Source of the DNA: an uncultured Gammaproteobacteria bacterium
GTDB lineage: Bacteria > Pseudomonadota > Gammaproteobacteria > HK1
Length of the DNA stretch: 64,000 bases
Direction: 5' to 3'
Assembly: GCA_958295835.1 (NCBI GenBank)
Contig: OY282378.1
Location: forward strand, 1,319,001-1,383,000
Part shown: piece after piece, positions 34,217 through 46,506 of the stretch
How positions within the stretch are numbered: the first letter of the stretch is position 1
Layout of the letters: every line of letters starts with the position of its first letter
Position numbers and translations under genes: made by a program
The notes under the pieces: model-generated
What the model was told of the DNA's origin: nothing
Seen by the model: only the letters and a program-made list of their open reading frames with translations
Databases searched by the model: none

Positions 34217-35644
34217 TCAGCCGAGCCAGTCGAGGAGAGGAAAGCGCCGATGCCAATCGGTCTCCCGCTGATAGGCGTGGCCGATGCGAAGCACGCGGGC
34301 CTCGTCGAACGGCTTGCCGTAGATCATCAGCCCCACCGGCAGCCCGCGCGAGGTGAACCCGCAGGGCACGCTCAGCCCGCAAAGGCCAAGGATGTTGCCG
34401 ATCGAAGTGTTGCGCAGCGCTTGCAGGTTGCGCTCGGTATAGGTCTCGGTGCTCGCCAGGGCTTCTTCGACCGGCACCGGCGGAACCATCACCGTCGGAC
34501 AGAGCAGACCGTCGATGCCGTCGAGCACCGCCACGGTCCGCGCCCGCAGCTCTTCCCATGCGCGCACCGTCGCCAGGTACTCGTGCGCGGGAACGTCGCG
34601 GCCTTTCACGAGACGGAAGGCGACGATGGGGTCGAGGTCGTCGAACTTCGAGTCGACGAGGCGGCGGTTGACGTCGTAGGCCTCTGCCGCGATGACGAGG
34701 CCCCGGGGGTTGAGGCGGCGGGCCGATTCCGCCTGCTCGAACTCGATGTCGATCACCCTTGCGCCCAGGGATTCGAGATGGGCGATCGCCTCGCGCGTCC
34801 GGGCCTCGACCTCGGCGTCGCAGTCCTCCCAGAACACCGCGCGCGGCACGCCGAGGGTGAGTCCGGCGACGCCGCGCTCGATCCCGCTCGTCACGTCGTG
34901 CGGGGACTGGCCGCGAGTGGTGGGATCGGCGGGGTCCGGGCCCTGCATCGCCTCGTAGACGATCGCGGCATCGGCCGCGTCGCGGGTCAGCGGGCCCGCG
35001 CTGTCGAGGCTCTGGCTCAGCGGATAGATGCCGGCGCGGCTCACCCGCCCCACTGTGGTCTTGAGGCCGGTGACCCCGCACATGCTCGCGGGGATCCGGA
35101 CCGACCCCCCGGTATCGGAGCCCAGCCCCATCGGGGCCAGTCCCGCCGCCACCGCGACGCCGGTGCCCGAGCTCGATCCGCCGGGCAGGTGGGGCTCGGG
35201 ATGCCAGGGGTTGTGGGGGGTTCCGTGATCGGTGTTGATGCCCGCGCCGCCGTACGCGAACTGCACCGTGATGGTCTTGCCGAGCAGCACCATCCCGGCT
35301 CGTGTCAACCGATCGATGACGGTGCAGTCGGCGGCCGGCACGTTGCCGGCTAGAAGGCGGGTGCCCGCGGTCGTCGGCAGGCCCGCCACGTCGTACAGAT
35401 CCTTGGCCACGTAGGGGATGCCGTGCAGTGGACCGAGATCGATGCCGACCCCGAGCTGCACGTCGGCGACCCGTGCCTGCGCGAGCGCCCGATCCCGGCA
35501 GGTGACCGTGAACGCCCCCAAGCTTGGATCCAGCGCGTCGATTCGATCGAGGAAGTGCTCAGTGATCGCCGCCGCCGACAGCTCGCCGGTACGGATCGCC
35601 TGTCCCAGCGCGACGATGGTTCGATAGTGAATGGGGGTTTGCAT
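34217..35644 (-). CDS. Amidase signature family enzyme
   Basis: A 475-residue amidase with the Ser-cisSer-Lys triad: Lys in YVAKDLYDV, cis-Ser in PGGSSSGTG and the nucleophile in GSDTGGSVRIPAS. It resembles AtzF/GatA-like and aryl-amidase branches; glutaminyl-tRNA function is unlikely because GatB/GatC are absent. GGAGG precedes the ATG at 35644. It is co-transcribed with the MFS carrier, suggesting uptake and hydrolysis of an amide or carbamate nitrogen source. Confidence 0.9.
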   Translation of the reverse strand: MQTPIHYRTIVALGQAIRTGELSAAAITEHFLDRIDALDPSLGAFTVTCRDRALAQARVADVQLGVGIDLGPLHGIPYVAKDLYDVAGLPTTAGTRLLAGNVPAADCTVIDRLTRAGMVLLGKTITVQFAYGGAGINTDHGTPHNPWHPEPHLPGGSSSGTGVAVAAGLAPMGLGSDTGGSVRIPASMCGVTGLKTTVGRVSRAGIYPLSQSLDSAGPLTRDAADAAIVYEAMQGPDPADPTTRGQSPHDVTSGIERGVAGLTLGVPRAVFWEDCDAEVEARTREAIAHLESLGARVIDIEFEQAESARRLNPRGLVIAAEAYDVNRRLVDSKFDDLDPIVAFRLVKGRDVPAHEYLATVRAWEELRARTVAVLDGIDGLLCPTVMVPPVPVEEALASTETYTERNLQALRNTSIGNILGLCGLSVPCGFTSRGLPVGLMIYGKPFDEARVLRIGHAYQRETDWHRRFPLLDWLG

Positions 35645-35745
35645 CTCGCGTCCTCCGGGATGACGGCGGGGGGCGGTGCATTGTACGTCCGGAAGTCACG
35701 AGCAATTCGTCTGTGCACAAGCGGGAGATGAGAGACTGGCCAAGT

Positions 35746-36501
35746 CTAGATCCTCGCCCCGCCGAATCCGATCCGACCGATGCCCGGGAGCTTGATTGCC
35801 GGCCCGAGCGGATCGATGCCGAATACCAGACCGAGCAAATTGAACTCGATGCCCTCCTCGACGCCGACGATCACGCCGACGAGTCCGAACAGGGAGATCT
35901 GGAACCCACGTCCTCCCGGAGCGGCGGCAAAGAGCCGGCCGCCCTCCAGATAGTCCTTGCCGATGGCGATGACGGGGAGATCAGCTTCGAGCTCAGGCAC
36001 CCGTCGCGCGACGTAGGCTGTGAACGTGTTGCTGTTGGGACCTGGCCACAGCCGGTATTCGTGAGTGTAGGGATAGGTGTCCACCGCCTTGAGGATCTTC
36101 GGGATTGCACTCGCCGCGGCGAGGCCTCGAAGCTCCTTCACGAGCCGCGGCGGCTGACCGTACCAATACCGATCGGGCAGGTCAGGTGAGGATACGACTA
36201 CGTTGCCGCCGCCCCTTCCCCGCCACCCGATCACCTGGTGGACCGTGTAGTAAGGCGCGTTCTCGGGCTTGGTCGCGATCCAGGTATGAACTGCGAGCAA
36301 GCCCCGCCAGTTGAACGCGCGCGCTGCCCACACCGAGACGACAGCTTCCGGCGCCGTGGCCGGCGCGGGCGCGATACCGGCGCTCGACCGATCCGCGGTC
36401 CGCCAGTCCTGTCCCAGCCGTATCGTGCCGCCCGCCAGAGCGAGCACCGGACCGATCAGCAGAACGATCAGCAGAAGAAGAAGCTTTCCGAGTCTGTTCA
36501 T
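35746..36501 (-). CDS. DUF3750 domain-containing protein
   Basis: A 251-residue protein with an N-terminal membrane anchor (LGKLLLLLIVLLIGPVLALAGG). The DUF3750 pattern follows: LLAVHTWIATKPENA, YTVHQVIGWRG, PYTHEYRLWPGPNSNTFTAYV, VIAIGKDYLEGGRLFA and GVEEGIEFNLLGLVFGID. The function of the family is unknown. It is divergent from dnaA, where many gammaproteobacteria have rpmH-rnpA instead. Confidence 0.85.
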   Translation of the reverse strand: MNRLGKLLLLLIVLLIGPVLALAGGTIRLGQDWRTADRSSAGIAPAPATAPEAVVSVWAARAFNWRGLLAVHTWIATKPENAPYYTVHQVIGWRGRGGGNVVVSSPDLPDRYWYGQPPRLVKELRGLAAASAIPKILKAVDTYPYTHEYRLWPGPNSNTFTAYVARRVPELEADLPVIAIGKDYLEGGRLFAAAPGGRGFQISLFGLVGVIVGVEEGIEFNLLGLVFGIDPLGPAIKLPGIGRIGFGGARI

Positions 36502-36734
36502 GGCCCCGTTTCAGATTGCTCGCGGAGTCTCTCCGGCTCCATCATGATGCTTCCCCATAATTCCTATTATATCAATAAGCTACTCCGATCTACGGCCACA
36601 TCGGAAGGTCGAGGACCGACCAATGTGCCGACTCGAGGCTGCCCCCTTCGTTTGGTCGTGCAGGGCAACCGGTATACACTCCACCTTCCCACCTCCGAAC
36701 CACTGCAGCAACCGCCATCAGGAGGACCGGACCG
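36502..36734 (+). promoter_or_regulatory. DUF3750-dnaA divergent region
   Basis: An AT-rich stretch at about 36545-36595 (ATAATTCCTATTATATCAAT) is a likely dnaA promoter area. No good DnaA box is seen. GGAGG at 36721-36725 lies nine bases before the dnaA GTG start. Confidence 0.45.
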
Positions 36735-38078
36735 GTGTCAACGACTTGGGAGCGATGTCTCGATCGTCTTGAAGTCGATCTGACGTCGGAGCAGTTCAAC
36801 ACGTGGATCCGCCCCCTCCATGCAGTCGAGGATGGATCGATCCTGCGCCTGCTTGCACCAAACCACTTCGTCCGTGATTGGGTCAACAAGCACTTTCTCG
36901 ATTCAATCAGGAAAATCATCCGCCGGTGCGAATCTGCGGTGATGAATGTCACCGTACACGTCGGGAGTCGAGATTCTTCACCCCACATCGACGATGGAAC
37001 AGTCGAGACGACGGTCAAGGCGTCCGTGGCGGACTTCTATCACGACCGGCGTCGGGTCACTGGACTGAGATCCGAATTCACTTTCGAGAACTTCGTCGAG
37101 GGCAAGTCCAACCAGATGGCCCGCGCCGCTTCGATGCAGGTCGCGTCGGACCCTTGCGGTACGGACAACAACCCGTTGTTCATCTACGGCGGCGTCGGGC
37201 TCGGCAAGACGCATCTCATGCACGCCATCGGCAACCGGATGCTCGAAGAAAACCTGAACGCCAACGTCGTCTACCTCCACTCCGAACAGTTCGTCTCGGA
37301 GATGGTCACTGCGCTTCAGCACAACAGAATCAACGAGTTCAAGAAGCGCTATCGGTCGGTGGATGCGCTTCTCATCGACGATATCCAGTTCTTCGCCGGA
37401 AAGGAGCGCTCGCAGGAAGAGTTTTTCCACACATTCAACAGGTTACTTGAAAGAGAACGGCTCGTGGTACTGACCAGTGATCGCTACCCGAAGGAAATTC
37501 ACGGCCTTGAGAATCGACTCAAGACGCGATTCGGCGGAGGATTGCCCATCGCCATCGAACCTCCCGAGCTCGAGACTCGCGCGGCCATTCTGATGAACAA
37601 GGCGGCGGCGATGGGCACGGGGGTCCACGACGAGGTCGCGTACTTCATCGCGCAACGGATGCAGTCGAACGTACGCGAGCTTGAAGGAGCATTACGCCGG
37701 GTCATCGCCCATGCGAAGTTCACGGGACGCGCCGTCACCATCGACCTGGCCAAGGATGCGCTACGCGACCTCCTCGCGTTACAGGAGAGACTGGTCACCA
37801 TAGAGAATATTCAACGTACCGTCGCACAGTACTTCAAGATTCGAATCATCGATCTCACGTCACGAAAGCGTACCCGATCCATCGCACGACCACGGCACAT
37901 TGCGATGGCACTGGCCAAGGAGCTGACGAACCACAGCTTGCCGGAGATCGGTGACGTGTTCGGGGGCCGGGACCACACGACCGTCCTGTACGCTTGCCGC
38001 AAGATCGAGAAGCTTCGCGCGCATGACATGACCACCGCGGATGACTACACTGCACTGCTGAGGATACTGACCACGTGA
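36735..38078 (+). CDS. dnaA: Chromosomal replication initiator protein DnaA
   Basis: A 447-residue initiator. Domain I ([21 protein letters not shown]) binds DnaB/DiaA; a short linker follows. The AAA+ domain has Walker [11 protein letters not shown], Walker [12 protein letters not shown] and an arginine-rich sensor. Domain IV ends with the DnaA signature [20 protein letters not shown], which binds DnaA boxes. The start is GTG at 36735 with GGAGG upstream. It is followed by dnaN, recF and gyrB in the ancestral order. Confidence 0.97.
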   Translation: MSTTWERCLDRLEVDLTSEQFNTWIRPLHAVEDGSILRLLAPNHFVRDWVNKHFLDSIRKIIRRCESAVMNVTVHVGSRDSSPHIDDGTVETTVKASVADFYHDRRRVTGLRSEFTFENFVEGKSNQMARAASMQVASDPCGTDNNPLFIYGGVGLGKTHLMHAIGNRMLEENLNANVVYLHSEQFVSEMVTALQHNRINEFKKRYRSVDALLIDDIQFFAGKERSQEEFFHTFNRLLERERLVVLTSDRYPKEIHGLENRLKTRFGGGLPIAIEPPELETRAAILMNKAAAMGTGVHDEVAYFIAQRMQSNVRELEGALRRVIAHAKFTGRAVTIDLAKDALRDLLALQERLVTIENIQRTVAQYFKIRIIDLTSRKRTRSIARPRHIAMALAKELTNHSLPEIGDVFGGRDHTTVLYACRKIEKLRAHDMTTADDYTALLRILTT

Positions 38079-38287
38079 TGAGGAAGCTCTGTACAACACT
38101 GTGGACAAATCCGAATTCGAGTGGATTTTCAAAGTTCACCACAGTTTATCCACAAGGATCTCGCTCTGTTGTCAGATGTTGTAGGTTATGTTGTTATGGA
38201 ATGTAACATGTTGATATTGAAGCGTAATTCCACTTATTCCACATCACCGGTACAAGCTAGATCCTATAGATCCATAAGGATTATTAT
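38079..38287. other. dnaA-dnaN spacer, candidate origin of replication (oriC)
   Basis: This AT-rich 209-bp spacer holds one consensus DnaA box, TTATCCACA at 38146-38154, and one near-consensus box, TGTGGACAA (reverse of TTGTCCACA), at 38100-38108. TATTCCACA at 38235-38243 is a weaker match. AT-rich runs at about 38170-38240 could unwind. Two strong boxes are few for a full oriC, so this is a candidate or part of it. Confidence 0.5.
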
Positions 38288-39397
38288 ATGAAATTCATTA
38301 TCGATCGGGAAACTCTGCTCAAACCATTGCTGATCGTCCGTGGGGTGCTCGAACATCGCCAGACGCTGCCTGTCTTGTCGAACATGCTCGTTTCCGCACG
38401 GGACGGGGCACTGTCGTTCACGGCCACGGACTCGGAAGTCGAGCTTGAAGCGCGAGTCACCGTCGATGACTGGAACGGTGGGGAGATCACGGTACCGGCC
38501 AGAAAGTTCATTGATATCTGTCAGGCATTGCCCGGTCGCGCGAAGGTCGAGTTCGAGCTCGATGGCGACAACAAGGCCCATATCCGTTCCGGGCGCAGCC
38601 GGTTCGCGTTGACGACCATTCCGGCGGATGACTTCCCGACGACCGACGAGATCGCCGATGAAACAAAGTTCGTCATTGCGCAGAATGAACTGAAGCGGCT
38701 GATAGACCTCACTCAATATGCGATGGCGCGCCAGGATGTTCGTTACTACCTCAATGGCCTGCTGCTCGAAGTGATGCCGCAGCAGGTCAAGGCGGTCGCA
38801 ACGGATGGTCACAGGCTCGCGGTAGCTCATCTCGACACCGCTACCGGAGTGGAGGAATCGAAGTCGATTATCGTTCCCAGGAAAGGGGTGCTCGAACTCG
38901 CACGGTTGCTGACCACGGAGGATGTCCAGCTCGAGGTTCGGGCAGGTACGAACGCGGTTCAGATGGTGATCGACAATGTTCGATTCTCAAGCAAGCTGAT
39001 CGATGGCAGGTTTCCGGACTACGGAAGGGTTGTTCCGAATGCGGAGCAGTGCGACAAGCGGCTCTCGATGGATCGAGAGGCGCTTCGTCAGTCTCTGGTT
39101 CGGACGTCCGTGTTGTCGAGCGACAAGCATCGAACGGTTCGGTTGACGCTTGGCTCGGGAACCTTGAACGTGGCGGCGAACAACCCCGAGCAGGAGACAG
39201 CGGAAGACGAGCTTGAGATTGAATACGCGGGCGAAGATCTCGAGATCGGATTCAACGTGTCATATCTCATCGAGGCGCTGGCGACGTTGCCATCGGAAAT
39301 CGTCGACATCTTTCTCACAGACTCCTCCAGCAGTTGCCTGATACAGCCACATGGCCAGTCCAACTGCCAGTTCGTTGTAATGCCGATGCGGCTATAG
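38288..39397 (+). CDS. dnaN: DNA polymerase III sliding clamp (beta subunit)
   Basis: A 369-residue clamp, with three repeats of the same fold expected. The N-terminus MKFIIDRETLLKPLLIV and the LPVLSNMLV stretch are diagnostic, and it ends in the usual MPMRL. It forms a dimeric ring that holds polymerase on DNA. The ATG at 38288 follows the candidate origin, and the stop is followed by recF within about 30-55 bp. Confidence 0.97.
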   Translation: MKFIIDRETLLKPLLIVRGVLEHRQTLPVLSNMLVSARDGALSFTATDSEVELEARVTVDDWNGGEITVPARKFIDICQALPGRAKVEFELDGDNKAHIRSGRSRFALTTIPADDFPTTDEIADETKFVIAQNELKRLIDLTQYAMARQDVRYYLNGLLLEVMPQQVKAVATDGHRLAVAHLDTATGVEESKSIIVPRKGVLELARLLTTEDVQLEVRAGTNAVQMVIDNVRFSSKLIDGRFPDYGRVVPNAEQCDKRLSMDREALRQSLVRTSVLSSDKHRTVRLTLGSGTLNVAANNPEQETAEDELEIEYAGEDLEIGFNVSYLIEALATLPSEIVDIFLTDSSSSCLIQPHGQSNCQFVVMPMRL

Positions 39398-39424
39398 CGT
39401 GGACGGTTGCACAAGCGGCCGCAT

Positions 39425-42974
<3,550 letters not shown>

Positions 42975-43004
42975 TATTTATAACCCATTGATAGTATTCA
43001 TAAA

Positions 43005-43676
43005 TTATGGCGTCCGGGCAATCGCCCAGACATCGACGCGGCAGGCGCCGGCACGCTTCAGACACCGAGCGAGCGCGTTCACCGTCGACCCCGTGGTGAC
43101 CACGTCGTCCACGATTACGACATGACCACCGATGGCGGCACGTGTCTCGAAGGCGTCCGCCACGTTCGCTCGCCGCGCCGCAGTGTCGGGTAGAGACGAT
43201 TGAGGAGTCTCGGCGCCACGGCGTCGATGCACCGCCTTCGTAAGCCGGACTCCGTTGCTCTTGCCAAGGGCGCGTGCGATTTCGAGTGCCTGATTGAACC
43301 CGCGTTTGCGCAGGCGCGCTGCTGTGATCGGTACGGGGGCGAGCCAATCGGCGGCAGCCTCGTCGGCGACAGCGCGGAGAAGGAGCCCGGCGAGCGCAGG
43401 GACGACACGCAAGTCCCGGCGGAATTTCAACCGCCCAATCAGGTAGTCGACCGGCGGCGCATAGGCGAGCGCACAGACCGTGCGGTCAACCGGGGGATGC
43501 CGCGTCGTGCAGGCGCGGCACGTCTGCGTATGGGGGATCGCACTCGCTCCGCAGGTGACGCACGGCTCAGGCAGAGTCGGCAGCTCGCAGGCACAGGCGT
43601 CGCAGAGGTTCGCGATGGTCCCGCCCGGCTCGTCGCAGAGCAGGCAGATACGGATATCACTGTGCATGGATTGCAT
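43005..43676 (-). CDS. comF: ComF family phosphoribosyltransferase-like protein
   Basis: A 223-residue protein with a four-cysteine zinc-ribbon N-terminus (CLLCDEPGG, LCDACAC, CVTCGA, CRAC) and a phosphoribosyltransferase C-terminus with VVIVDDVVTTGST. ComF is needed for natural transformation and aids ssDNA handling. It converges with gyrB (30-bp AT-rich gap) and diverges from bioC, a comF-bioC neighbourhood seen in gammaproteobacteria. Alternative start at 43667. Confidence 0.9.
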   Translation of the reverse strand: MQSMHSDIRICLLCDEPGGTIANLCDACACELPTLPEPCVTCGASAIPHTQTCRACTTRHPPVDRTVCALAYAPPVDYLIGRLKFRRDLRVVPALAGLLLRAVADEAAADWLAPVPITAARLRKRGFNQALEIARALGKSNGVRLTKAVHRRRGAETPQSSLPDTAARRANVADAFETRAAIGGHVVIVDDVVTTGSTVNALARCLKRAGACRVDVWAIARTP

Positions 43677-43805
43677 CGGGCGTCATCCGCATCGGCAGGG
43701 CGGACGTGCAATATACGGCCCTTGCATCCGGCGTGCGGTTCACCTTGGTCTCGAGAGGTGTCGGTCATCTGCTCTCGACGCTCCGGGCTTGCCGACCCAT
43801 ACTCG

Positions 43806-44702
43806 ATGGTCATGGTGGGGCCACCATCCAGGCAGCATTCGATACCGTCGACGATCGATCGAATCGCGGTGCGGCGCATCTTCGCGCGTGCCGGCGACGG
43901 AGACCCCGAGTTCGCGCGGGTCATGCTGACCGCACGTGATGGCCTGTTTGAGCGTCTCGACGATATTCGCATTGCGCCGAGACGGATTCTCGATCTCGGG
44001 GCCGGCACCGGCGCGACGGCCCGCCGCCTCGCGCGTCGTTTCCGCGGAGCCGATGTGGTGTCCGTCGACCCTGTCGTCAGCTTGCTGCGCCGCGCCAGAT
44101 CGCATGCACCGCGCTGGTTCTCCCGGCATCGGTATGTCACGGCGGAGGCTGAGCGGCTGCCGCTGTCGTCACACTCCATGGACCTCATTCTGTCGAATGT
44201 GGCGATGCCATGGTTCGACCCGGTCGGTCATGCGCTAGCGGAGTGCCTGCGTATTTTGCGTCCGGGTGGGCTGATGCTGCTGAGCACACTCGGGCCGGAC
44301 ACACTGAAAGAGCTCGAGTTTGCGTGGCGGGGAGGAGGCGAGTCGCGACGCATGCATCCATTCGCCGACATGCACGTGCTCGGTGACGCTCTGGTACATG
44401 CCGGCTTTACCGATGCGGTCATGGACGTACAACGGGTCCGGCTCCAGGTATCCGATTTCTGGCGCCTGTGCCGGGTTCTGAGCCGGGGCGGGGGCTCCGG
44501 CGCACTGATGGCGCGCCGGCGCGGCTTGTCGGCCGTCGAGACCTTTCGGGCAGCGGCAGCGCGGTACGACTCTCTTCGTAGCTCCGGCGGCGCTCTGCCC
44601 GTGAGCGTGGAGCTCGTGTTCGGTCATGCGTGGGCGCCCGAGCCGGCGCGGGCGAAGCCGGCCAGCGTGCTTCCTCGGATGGACTGGTCCCCCGGCTCCT
44701 GA
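43806..44702 (+). CDS. bioC: BioC-like malonyl-CoA/ACP methyltransferase
   Basis: A 298-residue SAM-dependent methyltransferase. The SAM motif ILDLGAGTGATARRLARR is near residue 60, followed by LILSNVAMPWFD and ILRPGGLMLLSTLGPDTLKE, typical of BioC. BioC methylates malonyl-thioester to start pimelate synthesis for biotin. The start at 43806 (or 43812) fits; an open frame further upstream overlaps comF and is not similar. No bioA, B, F or D is adjacent, so the biotin role rests on motif resemblance. Confidence 0.75.
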   Translation: MVMVGPPSRQHSIPSTIDRIAVRRIFARAGDGDPEFARVMLTARDGLFERLDDIRIAPRRILDLGAGTGATARRLARRFRGADVVSVDPVVSLLRRARSHAPRWFSRHRYVTAEAERLPLSSHSMDLILSNVAMPWFDPVGHALAECLRILRPGGLMLLSTLGPDTLKELEFAWRGGGESRRMHPFADMHVLGDALVHAGFTDAVMDVQRVRLQVSDFWRLCRVLSRGGGSGALMARRRGLSAVETFRAAAARYDSLRSSGGALPVSVELVFGHAWAPEPARAKPASVLPRMDWSPGS

Positions 44703-44829
44703 TCCCGACCATCGCCGAGCGCGCGAAAACCATCCTTTTTCAATGGGTTCTCGTGTTGCGAGGGCGAACGAGCCTGCTGTAGCATTGGCCGCCCTTTTCG
44801 GGGGGAGCGACAGTCACCCCGGGGCGCGC

Positions 44830-45354
44830 ATGTTCGCCACCAGGATCGAAGACGGCTCCATACGGCGCATCATCATTCGGCCGAACCGTTCGCTGACGTG
44901 GGAGCAGACGAAGATCGTCTACTTCTGCATCGCGTCCTACAGCTTGGCAATTGCCGGGGTGTTCGCGGTCATGGGGTTCTGGCCCGTGCTCCCGTTCGCC
45001 GGAGGGGAGATCGCGGCGCTCGGCATCGCGTTCTACGTCAACGCTCTGGCGGGAACGTCGGTTCAGGTCGTGACGGTGGGCGGAGACGTGGTCAAGGTCG
45101 AGAAGGAGAGACCCGGACCACGATGCGAGTGGCTGTTTCAGAGGGCGTGGGCCCGGGTCGACATCGATGGGCCTGCCGGTCACGGTTCGAGCCGTCTGGT
45201 GGTCCGATCACACGGCAAACAGGTGGTGCTCGGTGAATTTCTCACCGAAACCGAGCGCAAGCGGCTGGCGGCGACACTGGCTGAGTTGATCGGGACCGGG
45301 AGCCCGGCCGGGGCCCGAAGAATTCATGAAGCGGAGAGACTGCAAGATGCTTAG
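44830..45354 (+). CDS. DUF2244 membrane protein of the cox operon
   Basis: A 174-residue protein with two adjacent membrane helices (IVYFCIASYSLAIAGVFAVMG and AGGEIAALGIAFYVNAL, each 21 or fewer shown) then a cytosolic beta-rich domain (VQVVTVGGDVVKVEKE, SRLVVRSHGKQVVLGEFL). DUF2244 proteins are found beside cytochrome oxidase genes; their role is unknown. The stop overlaps the ctaC start, so they are co-translated. An upstream ATG at 44742 is possible. Confidence 0.8.
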   Translation: MFATRIEDGSIRRIIIRPNRSLTWEQTKIVYFCIASYSLAIAGVFAVMGFWPVLPFAGGEIAALGIAFYVNALAGTSVQVVTVGGDVVKVEKERPGPRCEWLFQRAWARVDIDGPAGHGSSRLVVRSHGKQVVLGEFLTETERKRLAATLAELIGTGSPAGARRIHEAERLQDA

Positions 45355-46501
45355 GAGAACATCGGGCCGGGGTGCGGGTTCGGGCATGGCGGTCTTCGCG
45401 ATGCTCGCACTCGCGAGCACGGGGGCCTTCGCCGCATGGGACCTGAACCTGCCGGTCGGGGTCACGCCGATCAGCCGGATCGTGTACGACCTGCACATGC
45501 TCATCCTGTGGATATGTGTCGCGATCGGTGTGGTGGTCTTCGGCGTCATGTTCATCTCGATCGTGCGCCACCGCAAGGCGGCCGGGGCGCAGGCCGCACA
45601 GTTCCATCACAGCACGTTCGCCGAGATCGCCTGGACGGTGATCCCGATCGTCATCCTGGTGTCGATGGCGGTGCCGGCCACGACGACCCTCATCGAGATG
45701 GAGGACACCACCGACGCCGACCTCACCGTCAAGGTCACCGCCTATCAGTGGAAGTGGAAGTACGAGTACATCGAAGACGGCATCACGGTGTACAGCAATC
45801 TCGCCGCGTCGAGCCGCCAGGCCATCTACGAGGATCCGACGAAGGTCGAGAACTACCTCCTCGAGGTCGACAACCCCATCGTCTTCCCGGTCGGCAAGAA
45901 GGTGCGCCTGCTGCTGACCGCCGACGATGTCATCCATGCGTGGTGGGTACCGGAGCTGGGGCAGAAGAAGGATGCGATTCCAGGATTCATCAACGAGATC
46001 TGGACGCTCGTGGAGGAGCCAGGGGTCTACCGCGGTCAGTGCGCCGAGCTTTGCGGGAAGGATCACGGATTCATGCCGATCGTGGTCCGCGCGGCACCCG
46101 AGGAGGAGTACAGGGCCTGGGTCGCCGAGCGGATGACGGCCCAGGCGGAGCAGGCGGCCCTCGCGATGCGCGAGTGGGGCAAGACGGAGTTGATGGCGCT
46201 CGGAGAGAAGGTCTACGTCACATCCTGCGCGACATGTCATCAGATGGACGGCGCCGGGGTCACCGGCGCGTTTCCCTCCATTCGGGGAAGCGAGGTGGCG
46301 ACCGGGGACCTCCAGGCCCATCTGAAGCTGGTGATGGACGGGCGCAGCGGTACGGCAATGCAATCCTTCGGCTCGCAGCTCGACGACGTGGAGCTGGCGG
46401 CGGTGGTGACGTACCAGCGCAATGCGTTCGGAAACGCCACCGGTGACGTCGTTCAGCCGGCGATGATCTCGGCGGCTCGCAACTTGAACACGGGAGGTTG
46501 A
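45347..46501 (+). CDS. ctaC: Cytochrome c oxidase subunit II with fused cytochrome c domain (caa3 type)
   Basis: A 384-residue subunit II. It has a signal sequence (to about AFAAWDL), two membrane helices, and the CuA domain with ligands H in DVIHAWW, C232 and C236 in CAELC, H240 and M243 in GKDHGFM. The C-terminus carries a cytochrome c domain with CATCH (C294) and a later Met. This makes it caa3-like: electrons enter through the fused heme. An upstream start at 45326 exists, but 45347 has GGAGAG before it and overlaps the DUF2244 stop. Confidence 0.92.
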   Translation: MLRRTSGRGAGSGMAVFAMLALASTGAFAAWDLNLPVGVTPISRIVYDLHMLILWICVAIGVVVFGVMFISIVRHRKAAGAQAAQFHHSTFAEIAWTVIPIVILVSMAVPATTTLIEMEDTTDADLTVKVTAYQWKWKYEYIEDGITVYSNLAASSRQAIYEDPTKVENYLLEVDNPIVFPVGKKVRLLLTADDVIHAWWVPELGQKKDAIPGFINEIWTLVEEPGVYRGQCAELCGKDHGFMPIVVRAAPEEEYRAWVAERMTAQAEQAALAMREWGKTELMALGEKVYVTSCATCHQMDGAGVTGAFPSIRGSEVATGDLQAHLKLVMDGRSGTAMQSFGSQLDDVELAAVVTYQRNAFGNATGDVVQPAMISAARNLNTGG

Positions 46502-46506
46502 GGGTC

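Noticed and set aside
36502..36734. oriC upstream of dnaA
   Set aside because: The area is AT-rich but shows no good DnaA box; the dnaA-dnaN spacer is the better candidate.
43200..43805. Upstream extension of the bioC frame
   Set aside because: It overlaps the convincing comF gene on the other strand and carries no methyltransferase similarity before about 43806.
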